The notes under the pieces are model-generated. The model saw only the letters and a program-made list of their open reading frames with translations, was not told the DNA's origin and ran no database searches. A stretch of DNA of 64,000 bases from NCBI GenBank assembly GCA_021234155.1, contig JAJEKV010000044.1, positions 10,981,764 through 11,045,763 of the forward strand. Reading direction: 5' to 3'. The DNA comes from Isoetes taiwanensis (lineage: Eukaryota > Streptophyta > Lycopodiopsida > Isoetales > Isoetaceae). A program made the position numbers and the translations under genes. Below are positions 45,073-56,356 of this stretch, in pieces. How positions within the stretch are numbered: position 1 is the stretch's first letter; the number at the start of each line of letters is the position of its first letter.

Positions 45073-46441
45073 TTAGTAATGCACACATACTGCCATTTTC
45101 CAGGACTCAGTGGATGAAACCTCGATGTGGAGCTTGTTCTTTGCAAAAGAAGCCATTTTGTCTTCTCTAGCAATTATGATTTGATAGCTTTTAGTACTCA
45201 GATCTGCAACTATGCTTTCTGCAGCCTTGGAAGCTGTCTTGAAGATTTGGTGAAAGGATTGCATACAGACAAAAAATTCCACAAATTTATGTCCAGAAGA
45301 AAGCAAAATTCGTGCCACTGATGCAATAGAAACTCATTGAACTGAAATTAGAAAATTTAATTTGGGCACATGCACAATTTACCCATAGCGAAGTTGAAGA
45401 TGCAAGCAAGCTTCCCTCGTGATCCGATGCTTGTTCATGATCGACTTCTGATCCAGTTAGATTCCGTGAGTTAAAAAGACAGATCCACATAAAATTGAGC
45501 TGATAGTGGTGATTCTGTGACTGATCAGGAAAGAGGGTCCCAGGAGCGATGCAGGCATAATTAGATGCGCCAATGTTCGACATGGCTGGAAAGAATTAGC
45601 AACTGGCAATAAGTATATGTGTGGGAAGGCAAAAATAACAAACAGAAAATAAGACTCCTCATTTGCATCCGTGGATCCCGTCTTCTCCTTACAACAACCT
45701 TTGCAGCAGCATTTTTTGCTTCACATTCCTGGAGATATGGCTGCAGATCTGTTGCATTACTGGGTCCACATAATGTCAGGGTACGTCTACTAAAAGTGCC
45801 TTCACTAACATGCTTTACCTGTAGGAAAGATGCCATCTTTTAAGGTAGGACTCACATAGGCAAAAGGTGAAAAATGCCATTTAAAAATAGAGTAACTGAA
45901 GGACATTGATATGTCTGTTTGTTTGTTTCATTGTGCATTGAAGCATGACATAAGAAAGCAGAGATATCATGCTTACTTGAATGGGATTGATGCTCCGGAA
46001 ATAGTCCACCAGGAAAGCTAAGTGTCTTGTTAAACCTACAGATTTGAAACGTTGCAAATTCCTTTCCTTAGACTTCAGCACCCAAAATGGCTGCAATAGC
46101 CAATGGGTCAAGAAACAGATAGAACAAAATTATTGTGGATATAATATGTTACTTGAATAGAACAAACCTTCCCAAAAGCACAAAAGCACAAAAAGATTTA
46201 ATAAAGAGAAGGAATTTACCAGTGGCTCTGTTGTAAGGACCTACTGCTGTTGCATTACTCTGTTGTCGTGATTCTTGGAGAAAAATAACATGATTTGGTC
46301 AGTGCATAAGAAATCAACTTGGTTTTCACATGCATACTTTACCTCTCTCTTAAATTTAAATTCCAATAAAGAGTGTAAAATTTTGGAATACGTAAAACTG
46401 AAACTGGGCAGATTAGCTAAAACATATGATAAATTTACCAT
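45073..46441 (-). pseudogene. Exon-like blocks of an unrecognised gene
   Basis: Three protein-like blocks lie on the minus strand. About 46085-45970 has PFWVLKSKERNLQRFKSVGLT.., preceded by a CAG acceptor and followed by a GTAAGC-like donor. About 45820-45690 has VKHVSEGTFSRRTLTLCGP.., then LQPYLQECEAKNAAAKVV. About 45265-45073 has KAAESIVADLSTKSYQIII.., ending in a stop at 45073. Their composition and splice-like edges suggest exons of one gene read leftward, but I recognise no family and could not join them in one frame. It may be a host gene remnant or a captured fragment. Confidence 0.3.
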
Positions 46442-47204
46442 GAGATAATATATCCTTCAAGTCTTCAAAATCTTAATGACCTTAATTCTATCGTCATGAT
46501 GCTGCCTTGCATGCATGTTCTTGCCATGTACACTTTCTCCCTGTACACGGCTGACGTCATATGGATGATCACAATACATGTGTTGAAAGTGCAGAACCGA
46601 GGTTTAGAAGCAATTAAATCCGATTAGACCAGGCCCTGGAGTTCTAGCCATTTGAGGGAGGCAAGAAAATGAAGCCCACCAGTTAGACTCAAACAGTCCA
46701 CTTTCCTCCTTGTTAGTTGACGGGAAGGAATCTGGCCGTGAGCACATATATCTGAGAGACTTTTTTAAGCAAAAATGTCTGGTCTTTTGCTCTCACTCTT
46801 GATACAGAGATGCATTGACTACAAAAACCGTTTAATGTCTTAAAGCCATATTGCCAAAGCAGATCGAGAACACTCCGGAAAGATGCTCTCAACACGTCAA
46901 ATACTCCGAACAGATTTCGTCAGATATAGTAGTCATGAACCCTAAAATCCCTAGAGCGAGAAGAGAATAGAAAACATAAGCATCTGGTCTGGACCATTAA
47001 CCTGCTGAAGATAAAAGTGCTTCTGATGCGGCATCATCATCTCTGTCGCTTGGGATAGAAGACACACGCACATGCTTGCCATGGCCACGAAACGAAACTT
47101 TTACACGTTCGATCTTTGATCAAATCCTGACCGTCCACATTAGAGCAATCGAATCGTAGCCGTTCAAGTTAGGGCTGGGTACAACACTTACACTATAACA
47201 TTAT
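46442..47204. other. No gene recognised
   Basis: Mixed sequence with frames under 65 codons. No RNA gene or repeat identified. Confidence 0.45.
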
Positions 47205-47420
47205 AATACTAGAAAAGGGCCCGGCGGCGTTTCCTTTTTCTTTAACTCATTCCTCGGCTTCGGCCCCCTCAGGGGCCAGCCTCCCCACCCACGTGACGCT
47301 TTTCTGACGCTTTTCGGCCCTCGGGGCCCCGCCTCCATTTGGACGTCACCGGGACTATTCATTTCCCTGCGTATGGTAGAGCTCCGCCTCATTGGGCCCG
47401 CAGGTGTGTCGACTATAGGG
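47205..47420. other. GC-rich block, possible transposon end
   Basis: Begins ACTAGAAAAGGGCCCGGCGGC and is rich in GGCC/GGGGCC motifs. The GGGCCC-start resembles ends of plant DNA transposons, but no matching inverted end was found. It directly precedes the CT tract. Confidence 0.3.
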
Positions 47421-48585
47421 AGCCTTCCTCTGTCTCTCTTTTCCTTCTTCCTCTCTCCCTCTTCTCTCTTCTCTCTCTCTCTCTCTTTCTCTCTTCTCTT
47501 CTCTCTCCTTTTCCCTCCCTCTCTTTCTCTCTTCTCTTCTCTCTCTTTTTCTTCTCCTATCTCCTCTCTCTTACGTTCTCTTTTTGCTCTCTCTATCTCC
47601 TCTCTTCTCGCCTCTAGACCCCCACCTTCTTTCTCCCTATCCTCTCTCTCCTCTCTCTCCTCCTATCTCTTCCCTCTCTCCTTTCTCTTTCTTCTCTCTC
47701 CTCATGCTATCTTCTCTCTTCTCTCCCTCTTTTCTTTCTCCTATCTCTCCTCTCTCTCTATTTCTCCCCTCTCTCTATCTCCTCTCTTCTCTCTCCTCTC
47801 TCTTCTTTCTCTTCTCTCTCTCCTCTCTCTCTCTCCTTTTCTTCCCCCCCCCCCTCTCTCTTCTTCCTCCTCTCTCTTCTCTCTTCTCTCTTTCCTTTCT
47901 TCCTCTTTTCTTCCCCCCTCTCTCTCTCTCTCTCTCTAATTCCTTTCTCTCTCTTATCTCTCTCCTCTCTATCTCTCCCTCGCTTCTCTCTTCCCCTCTC
48001 ACCTTTTTCCTTCTCTCTCCTATCTCTCTCTATTTCTCCCCCCTCTCTCTCTCTATTTCTCCTCTCTATCTTTTTCTCTCCCTCTCTTCCCTCTCCCCTT
48101 TCTTTCTCTCCTCGCCTCTCATCTCTTTCTTTCCCCGCTTCTCTCTTCCCTCTCTTTCCCTCTCTTCTTCCTCCTCTCCTCTCTCTCTCTCTCTCTCTCC
48201 CCTCTTATTCTCTCTCATCTCCTCTCCTCTTTTCCCTCTCTCTCTCTCTCTCTCCTCTCTCCCCTATCTCTCTCCTATTCCCTCTCTCTCTCCTATCTCT
48301 CTCTCCTCCCATCTCTCTCCTCACTCTCCCCCTATCTCTTTCTCTCTCTCTCTCTCCCTCTCTTTTTCTCTCCTATCTCTTTCTCTCTCCCCATCTCTCT
48401 CCCTTCTCCTATCTCTCCCACTCTCCTCTCTCTCTCTCTCCTCTCTCCTATCTCTCTCCCTCCTATCTCTCCTCCACTCTCCTATCTCTCTCTTCTATCT
48501 CTTCTCTCTCTCTCTCTCTCTCCTCTCTTTTCTCTCTCTTATCTCTTCTCTATCTCTCTCCCTCTCTCCTATCTCTCTCCTCCCT

Positions 48586-48619
<34 letters not shown>

Positions 48620-48737
48620 ATCTCTTCTCTCTCCTATCTCTTCTATCTCCTCTCTCTCTATCTCTCTCCTATCTCTTTTGTTTCTCTCTCTCCTATCTCT
48701 CCTCTTCTCTCTCTCTCTCTTCTTTCTCTCTCTCTCT

Positions 48738-48774
<37 letters not shown>

Positions 48775-48830
48775 CAGCTTTCTCTCTCTCCTCTATCTCT
48801 TCCCCCCCCTCTCTCTCTCTCTCTCCCCTA

Positions 48831-48881
<51 letters not shown>

Positions 48882-49009
48882 CTATCTCTCTCTCCCTCCT
48901 ATCTCTCTCCTTAATATCTATCTCTTCTCTCTAAAATCTCTCTCTTTTCTCTCTCCTATCTTTTGTTCTCTCCCCATCTCTCTCTCTGTTCTGTCTCTCT
49001 CTCTCTCTC

Positions 49010-49045
<36 letters not shown>

Positions 49046-49149
49046 CAATCTCTCTCCTGTATCTCCTATCTCTCTAAAATATCTCTTCTCTATCTCTCTC
49101 TCCCTCTCTTTTCTGTCTCTTCTCTTCTCTCTCTCCCATCTCTCTCCTC

Positions 49150-49206
<57 letters not shown>

Positions 49207-49545
49207 CCTCTCTTTTATATATATATTTTATATATATATCTATTATCCTGTCATCTCTCTATACCATCTCTTTTGTTTCCTGTCTCTCCTGTCTCTCTTG
49301 TTTTATATTCTCTCTCTCCTCTCTCTTTTATATATATATCTCTCTCCTTTCCCTATACTTAGCTCTCCTCTCTCTATTCTCTCTCTTCTCTCTTCTTTTT
49401 ATCTCTCTCTATATCCCCCCATGCCTCTCTCTCTCTCTCTCTATATATATATATCTCTCTCTATATATCTCCCTCTCTCTCTCCTCTCTCTTATATCTCT
49501 TATCCCTCTCCCCTCTGTCTTTCCCTCTCCTCTCTCTAGCTTTAT
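47421..49545. repeat. ~2.1-kb polypyrimidine (CT)n tract
   Basis: Almost pure C and T on the plus strand, mostly (CT)n, CCTATCTCTCT and CTTCTCT units. A few A or G bases interrupt it, and near 49187-49250 and 49440-49460 there are TA-dinucleotide stretches. The 497-codon open frame (47584-49077), read as Ser/Leu/Pro, arises because CT repeats contain no stop codon, so it is not a gene. Tracts of this kind can form triplex (H-DNA) structures. Confidence 0.95.
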
Positions 49546-49614
49546 CCTTGTGTATGTTTTGAATCTTGCATATATCCCACCTTTAACAATATTGAAATCA
49601 TTATATTCTTCAAA

Positions 49615-49715
49615 GAACTAATGCTTGGCCTAGTGGTTGAGGTTCAGGACTGGGGTGCCACAGCCCAGGGCTCGAATTCCTCCTAAACCAAAAAAAAATT
49701 CACACCAAAAGATTT
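49615..49715 (+). mobile_element. tRNA-derived SINE 1
   Basis: RNA polymerase III box A TGGCCTAGTGG (49626-49636) and box B-like GGCTCGAATTCC (49669-49680) are spaced as in a tRNA, followed by CTAAACC and a run of A. Plant SINE heads have this layout. The 3' end and target duplication are unclear. Confidence 0.75.
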
Positions 49716-49779
49716 TAATTAAGCAAAGGAATTTCCATTGCCCCAACCTTAACTAAGTATGGACTTCCTATTATTTCAA

Positions 49780-49880
49780 GAAAAGACTGGATGGTCTAGT
49801 GGTAAGGGTGGGGGGTTTGGGGGGCAATGTCCAGGGTTCAAGTCCTTGGTAAACCAAAAAAATTTTGTCCACCAAACTTG
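49780..49880 (+). mobile_element. tRNA-derived SINE 2
   Basis: Box A TGGTCTAGTGG (49792-49802), box B GGTTCAAGTCC (49835-49845, close to the GGTTCGANTCC consensus), then GTAAACC and an A run, as in SINE 1. About 165 bp separates the two heads. They share layout but differ in sequence, so they are two insertions or an old duplication. Confidence 0.75.
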
Positions 49881-50039
49881 GGAGCTTTTGAGAGGCCAAG
49901 GCCCACGGACGACCCAGATCAAGCCACGTGGCGCATAAGATAAGCGGTGTTGTTACGATGGCCCAGAAAAAGATATTGACAACCTACGAGTGTTTTTCTC
50001 TTGAATCAGAAATGATGGAATGCATCTGGATTCAGTATC

Positions 50040-50217
50040 TTCGAATTGATTCTTATCGTTAGTCTCCTATTCTGGAGTAAGTACATTGTGCTCCAGGCTC
50101 ATGCTCCTGTGGCATATTTTTGTGCTTACACAGTTAGATGAGACATGTAAATTTTGTACTTTTTCTCTGATTAATAAACTTTTTGGCTTTCGTCCTTCAA
50201 AAAAAAAAAAAAAAAAG
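50040..50217 (+). mobile_element. LINE 3' end with poly(A)
   Basis: Ends TTAATAAACTTTTTGGCTTTC followed by an A17 run at about 50198-50215, in the style of plant L1 tails; compare the larger LINE's end at about 61000-61047. Only the 3' untranslated part remains. It is a short 5'-truncated copy. Confidence 0.6.
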
Positions 50218-51150
50218 TCAAGTGTTTCCTTATTAAGTTCCTTGTTTTCTCAGTTAAGTGTTTCCTTATTAAGTTCCTTGTTTAACTGCTTATTTCATGC
50301 ATTTTATTTTGGTATTACGAAATCTCAATAGCGAACAAATCATGGCAGAAAAAGTTCCATTATTTGTGGATTAATTAAAGGAAAGCTATATATTTAAACT
50401 GAGTATGATGATGATTCAAATCACCAAGTTCCAGCATTTTCTCATCTTCCATTGTCTTCATTATTCATTGTCATTGTCTTCAATATTTCTATTGATCTCT
50501 TGGCATTGTTCATGAAATATTGTCCGTATTAAGGTTTCCGAATTTTAAAGTGTTTTCTTAGTTATCTTCAATATTTCAATTGATCTCTTGGCATTGTTCA
50601 TGAAATATTGTCCGTATTAAGGTTTCCGAATTTTAAAGTGTTTTCTTAGTTAAGTGTTTCCTTATTAAGTTCCTTGTTTAACTCCTTATTTTATGCATTC
50701 TGTTTTGGTATTATGAAATCTCGGTGGTGAACAAATCCCCGGGGGATTCAATAGTAGTATATGATATGTGTGTGCAATACTATTTCATACTTGTATACTT
50801 ACTATTAGGCAATTTTTTCGCATTACCTGGGGCAAAATATATACTTTAATGGTTAAATTAGCTTTCAAAGCTCAGTATACTAGGGATGTTTTTTGTCACC
50901 CTTTGAACGCAGACATCTATACCCCCATATTACTAAGTGCATCCCCGCGAAACAAATCATGGTAGAAATAGCTCCATTGTTTATGGATTAAAGGGAAGCT
51001 ATGTATTTAAACTAAGTTTGATGATGATTCAAATCAGCAAGTTCCAGCATTTTTTAGTCTTCCACTGCCTTCACTATTTAATTGTCTTGGATCTCTTGGC
51101 ACTGTTCATGAACTATGGTCCGTGTTAAGGTTTTTGAATTACACTATGTA
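50216..51150. repeat. Diverged, internally duplicated copies of the copia leader
   Basis: Shares blocks with 23400-23610 and 38345-38560 (TAAGTGTTTCCTTATTAAGT, ATTTAAACTGAGTATGATGA, CCAAGTTCCAGCATTTTCTC). Contains an 88-bp tandem duplication (starts 50477 and 50565), a repeated AGTGTTTCCTTATTAAGTTC, and a further partial copy at 50950-51150. It looks like solo-LTR or leader debris of the same copia family, with no coding part. Confidence 0.6.
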
Positions 51151-51857
51151 GAACTCTAGCAGATGTGTTGCGGGATTTCTCAAACATAAACATAGGAAGC
51201 AATTTCAAAATGCTGCAAAGAAGTCTTTCAAGGTCAATAACAGCCATCGTTGGGGTATGTTTCTTGCTTGGCATGTACAAGCAATTTCTTGGAGCATGGA
51301 TGATGTAACCACTCCTTACATGGTAAGATTTGTCATTATTCTGTTCTTACCAACAAACGACACAAGGATAAACTCTTCCCAAGGCCTCTACACACATTTT
51401 TTTACTATTTTACCATGATGCAAGCACTCTTGATAATCATTGTAGGTCATCTCAACATTTTGCAGGTCATTTTCAATTGAGAGATGCCGGATGTAAAGAT
51501 GAAATTAGCATGTATTAGCTATGGCAACAGTTCTATTTTATCCAATATGGAGTTTGAAATGTATGCAATATGGGAGTCTCCAGTTCTTGTTCTATATCAT
51601 TTGTCATTTCATCTTCACCATGTTCTTTTAGCCATAGGGATATGGCTACATTGTAGCTGATCCATCACCTCTATATTATTAGATAACCAGTTTGCATGAG
51701 CTTATGTTACTATTCTTAACAAGTTTACTTGGTCATGCACATTCACTTGGATGACATGATATTCTTATAAAATGACAAATCCACCTTTTTGTTCTTCCTT
51801 GGATCTCTGCTCTGGACGATAAAAAATTTATTCTATTCTATTCTATAGAATTACTCA
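51151..51857. other. No gene recognised
   Basis: AT-rich, short frames only. Nothing identified. Confidence 0.45.
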
Positions 51858-51945
51858 CGATTTTTGGATTGCCCCTGTTAAGGGGGCAATTCGTTAGGGG
51901 GAGGGTTGGTTTTGGCATATTCTGGCATATCAGGGGTATATCTGA
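51858..51945. repeat. TTGCCCCT..AGGGGGCAA palindromic repeat, copy 4
   Basis: GGATTGCCCCTGTTAAGGGG begins an inverted pair, followed by GGTTTTGGCATATTC, as in the copies at 15795, 16141 and 36784. It probably marks an end of the same or a related element family, here possibly the left end of the gene-fragment mosaic. Confidence 0.5.
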
Positions 51946-52199
51946 TAATCTGACGGCCGTCATTACTGATTGTTTTTCCGGCGGTGAAAAACTTTTTGGT
52001 TTTTTTGCGTATGAATATACGCTAAGGTTTTCCGTGTTTTGGACGCCAAATTATTTTTCCGGCGATCGGAAACTCGTTTTTTTTTGTGAAAAGCTATTGG
52101 TTTTTTTAACCTTTGGGCTAGAGATTCCTTTTTTTAGAATTTATCTTTGGGTTTTTTCACTACCTATATAAGGTAGATACATTTGTTCCCATTAAAAAT

Positions 52200-52905
52200 T
52201 TGCTCCCTAATATTTTCGGTGACGAGCCCACAGGTTTATAACGCCTATTTATTTAGTCCTTTCTAAAATAAGAGGACAAAAATTATTGCCGCCCAGACGT
52301 TTTTTTGTTCTTATCTAGTTTGAACGAATCCACTCAGGTGGAATGCTCTGATCTCCACTTCCTAGCCGCGTCTGAGAGGAGGAGGGACGGCCCCTGCCTC
52401 GACCTGGTCCGGATCCCCCTTCCCTCCCCAGAGCTCCGGCCTCAACAAAAAAGGTTTTGACATGGCTACTCGGTTGCAAACGTAAATCAAGAGTTGGAGT
52501 TAAACTTATATGGTTGGGCGGGTCCACCCACGTATTTCTTTCGAACTAAAAATGGAGTCTCCGGCATTCCGGATCGTCATTGTTGTTGAGGAAATTTTTT
52601 TTGTAAGGATCGCAGTTCCCCCAGCAGGGCATTGCAACAAATGAAAATTGGTGTTAATCCTTGCAGAGGAGCGCCTTGACGTGGATGCGCGTTCAAAGCC
52701 TATAGGGTCATAACACAAGCAACAAGGCTAGAATGCAAACGGCTTTAGATCAGAGAGTCTTCGCCAGAGACGGCGACGATCTGCAGGGCTTTCGGCGGAT
52801 TTACAGTGATTTGCAGGGGATGGTTTGCGGGGACCTCCATCGCCATAGCCTGGCCTTGCAGGAAAGAGCTCTGCGCAGCAATCTCTGCCATAGCCTAGCC
52901 TTGCC
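52200..52905. other. Left part of the gene-fragment mosaic split by the LINE
   Basis: GC-richer than its flanks. Frames of 65-89 codons on both strands have no recognised product. CAGGGCTT/GCAGGG phrases here (about 52780-52820) recur just beyond the LINE (61075-61170). That supports one original sequence now divided by the LINE at 52920-61046. Confidence 0.4.
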
Positions 52906-53799
52906 AGAATGGCAAAAAAAAATGGATTGATGAAAATGAGACGTGCGCCTAAAATCTTGAGTTTTTTGTCTTTTCCCCCCTTTTCTGTTACAAACACTTT
53001 CTTGATAATTCTTCTACCCTTCCCTTCGACCGATCCATCTTTGAGTCAATTTTGTGGAGATTCACAAGCCGGCCCCAGTAGAGGGTCAAAGAAATTCGAT
53101 TTCTCCTAATTCTTAGCTTTCTATGGACTCAAAAATTTTTACAATTGTCAAACAGGGAGGCAGATTCACTTGTGGTTTTCTGTGTGGTTCTCCTTCAGAA
53201 TTGTGGAACTCGTTAATTGTAAATCAGTGGTTTCCAGATCACCTTTTTCAGAAAGAATACTCGTTCATCCCGAAATGCAATTGCATTCAAATTCAGATGC
53301 TCGATTCTTGGTTGGAACAGTTCATTGGGAGTAAGAATACTTCAAAGAATGTGTATTTTTAGAGTCAACTGTGAATGGATAGAAGAGAAGATTATTGTGA
53401 AGGTTTATTCTCGAATAGTAATTTGCCTGTTGCTTCGCCTTTTGTTGCAAATTATGGCTTTGTTTGGTATTCAGACCTCCTTATTCATAGTTAGCTTCCC
53501 TTTTCCTCCATTTCAATTCTCCCTTCCTATTTTCTAGCTATTTCCTTCCGCTTCTCCTCTCAATTATCTCTCGTCTTTTATTCTGTTGTTTTCCCTCAGA
53601 CTTTCTAATCTTTAATGGCTTCGGTTTGGAAATTCAAAAAATGGAAAATATACCTTTGAAAACCCTAAATATTAGCTCTATTTCTTTCCCGCACCATTTC
53701 ATAAGCCTATTCGCTTGCGGATCGCGTCTTGGGCCTGCTATCCCGCTTGAGTTATTTCCATGAACATCCTTCTTCTTTCATAAAATTTGGAGATTTTAC

Positions 53800-55600
53800 T
53801 AACTCGAATTGATACAAAAGGAATGTATCATCTTGATCGATCCACTCCTATCCGGGATGACCTTTCCAAAGACCAGGGCTACAATGGTGACCGATCCTAG
53901 ATGCCGAGGTATTCCTATTCGGCCCGGACCCCAAAGGCCCGGTGAAGAGATCCTCTCGAGATCAAGAACTTGCCAACAATACGGATCGAATGAAAGCTTT
54001 GGTCCCCCCTGTTGAACTTTTCAAAGGTATTAAACTCCACTCCAAAGTCATTGCTTCTAGAATTCGAGTCTTTGCAAGATCTTCTTTGCCTTGGTTAGGG
54101 TTGATAAAGTTGGATTGAAAATCGAAAAGGATGTGGGACCAGCTTTTTTAAAACTTCATAAGGGAATAATTATCAATTCTATCTTCCGGTTAAACTTTCC
54201 CTATATCATGATTGAATGTGGTTCATCTAGAACTACCAATTATTTCCTCAAAACTGGTCGTGCTACTTGTGATTCCTTTCGACTTTAACTTCCTCAAATG
54301 GAATCCAACTCTCTCACTCCCCGATTTTGAAAAGTTATGCATTGCTCATGTTCAAATGAATGATCTCGGTCCACCCATCGGCATGAAGAGTGTTTCTCTC
54401 AAATCTTCAACTCCATTGGAACCTACATTGCTGCAGAGTTTTCCTCCTTCAAGTCTCCCAGATGTTATGTCCAAATTGACTTCTCCAAGCCAATTCCAAC
54501 CTCTTTGCCTTTCATTGACTTCTTTGGCACCAAAGCTTCTATGCAATTGAGATGGGTAGGTCTACCAAACCCTCGCCATTTTTGCAACTCGTGCACTTCT
54601 CCAACTCTCAATGTTCAAGCCATGAGGATAAGGAAGATTGCTCGGATCTCAAAAGAAAAGATTGTGTTCAACAATCCCGGGATGATCAAATTCAAAGAAC
54701 ATACCCAAATCTCGGGAATACAAAGGCATTTACCTGAGCACAATAATAAGCAGATGATGGGTGGAAACAATCTTGGAAACACCAATGGCAGCTACAAAAG
54801 GATCCAGAAGAAAAAGAAATTGGCTCAAGAAAAAATGGCAACACACTTAATCCCATCCCAAGCTAACAGCCACCTCTCTTCTTTATATCGGATATTCATC
54901 ATTGGCTCATCCCGCCTGTTAAAATAAATGTTTTAAACAGAGGTAATATGGACTTCATCAAAAGAGTATGCCCCAATTGAGAAATTCAAGTTAAAGGTCC
55001 AATTCAGAGGCCACAATAAATCAAGGCAGAGCTTCAAAGAAAGGGGAAAGCCAAAATGACCTACAATACCTCGACACTGCAGATAGCACCTTGAATTCCA
55101 TTCGAATCAAGCAAAACAACCCCGGCTATTTGGGATCTTGTCACATAAACAAAGACAATAAAGGAATTGTTATTCACTCAAATCTTTGGTTCATACTCAA
55201 AAAGACGAGGCGGGTAAGGCGGGAAAACCAGCTCCAATGGCCCCAATTGCAATAAGCAAGTAAACTCCAATGGAAATGAGGTTCCATTAATTATAGATGT
55301 GGAAAGCATCGAAAGCAAAATAAAGAGCGCAATAAGGTAAATGAGCACACCGCTCGGGGTTCTAAATGATGGGAAAACTATTATGCAAAATGCAGATCTT
55401 GAGCAACCTAGCTCCAAACTAGGCTTGCCCCCCTGTATCTCCAACTTTCCCAGGTCAAGATGTATCTCCACCAGATTCCCAGGATAATTCTGGCAACTCT
55501 TCCAAAGATGTTTCTCCTAAGGTTTTTTGCTCAAATAGTTTTGATATTCTAACCGATTTTTCGAGGGAATTTTTGTGCGCATACACCACGGAGCCAATTA
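53800..55600 (+). pseudogene. LINE ORF1 region, decayed
   Basis: Broken frames occupy the position of ORF1. A stretch reading FLKWNPTLSLPDFEKLCIAH (about 54290-54350) resembles the gag-like domain of plant LINE ORF1 proteins, and basic, Cys-containing sequence follows near 54555-54680. No continuous frame over 140 codons. The identification rests mainly on position. Confidence 0.4.
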
Positions 55601-56356
55601 CCTTTGTCCCTTCATCTCTTGATCCACCCTTACCAAGCCTTCATGAGCCCGACCTCATTGACCTTTCCCCAAACATTATTCCTCTGACATACCATTTGCA
55701 TAATCTTGGTGGAATCTCCCCAATCATTGCAGATCAGGATAGCGTAATTGCGGCAGGATTTGAATCTAAACAATTTGGTCATTAAAGACTCGTGAATGCA
55801 CTTGGGAAAATGGCAAAGGAGATTGTACAGAGATGGGAATTGAGATCAATAGTGGACAAGTTAGTATATATGGCACCAATGTTGAGCATACCAAAGAAGA
55901 TTGATGATAATCCAAACATACTTGTAACTCAAAATCCGCTAGTCCAACCAATGAATGCATGTTCTAAGGATTTGGAGCAACTCACTCCCTGTGCAAGTCC
56001 AAGAAACTCAAAACCCGGATAATTTGATTTCTAATTCCTTATTAATTCATGATTGTTGTAACTCTAAATTTTGGCAATGTTCACATTCTCCAACCTAACC
56101 TCGATATTGATAAGGAAAATGTCTGACCCCCATTGATCTTGTTGTAGGCTGGGATGATGATTCCTTTTAAAAAAAGTCTTTCGATCCAAAATCTGATAAT
56201 TCAAATTCCACTCGCTTGTGAAAGGGAAAAGGGAAAAAAGAATAGATCTAAGAATGGACAAATCCTATCCGAAACTCCCGGCACGCCAATACTAGAGGTA
56301 AAAGAAAATTGAGAAATCACTGAGATTGGTCAATCTTTTCTCTCAAGTCTTATCTT

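Noticed and set aside
47584-49077. 497-codon open frame, Ser/Leu/Pro-rich
   Set aside because: It lies wholly in the CT tract. CT repeats lack stop codons in every frame, so the frame is an artefact of composition.
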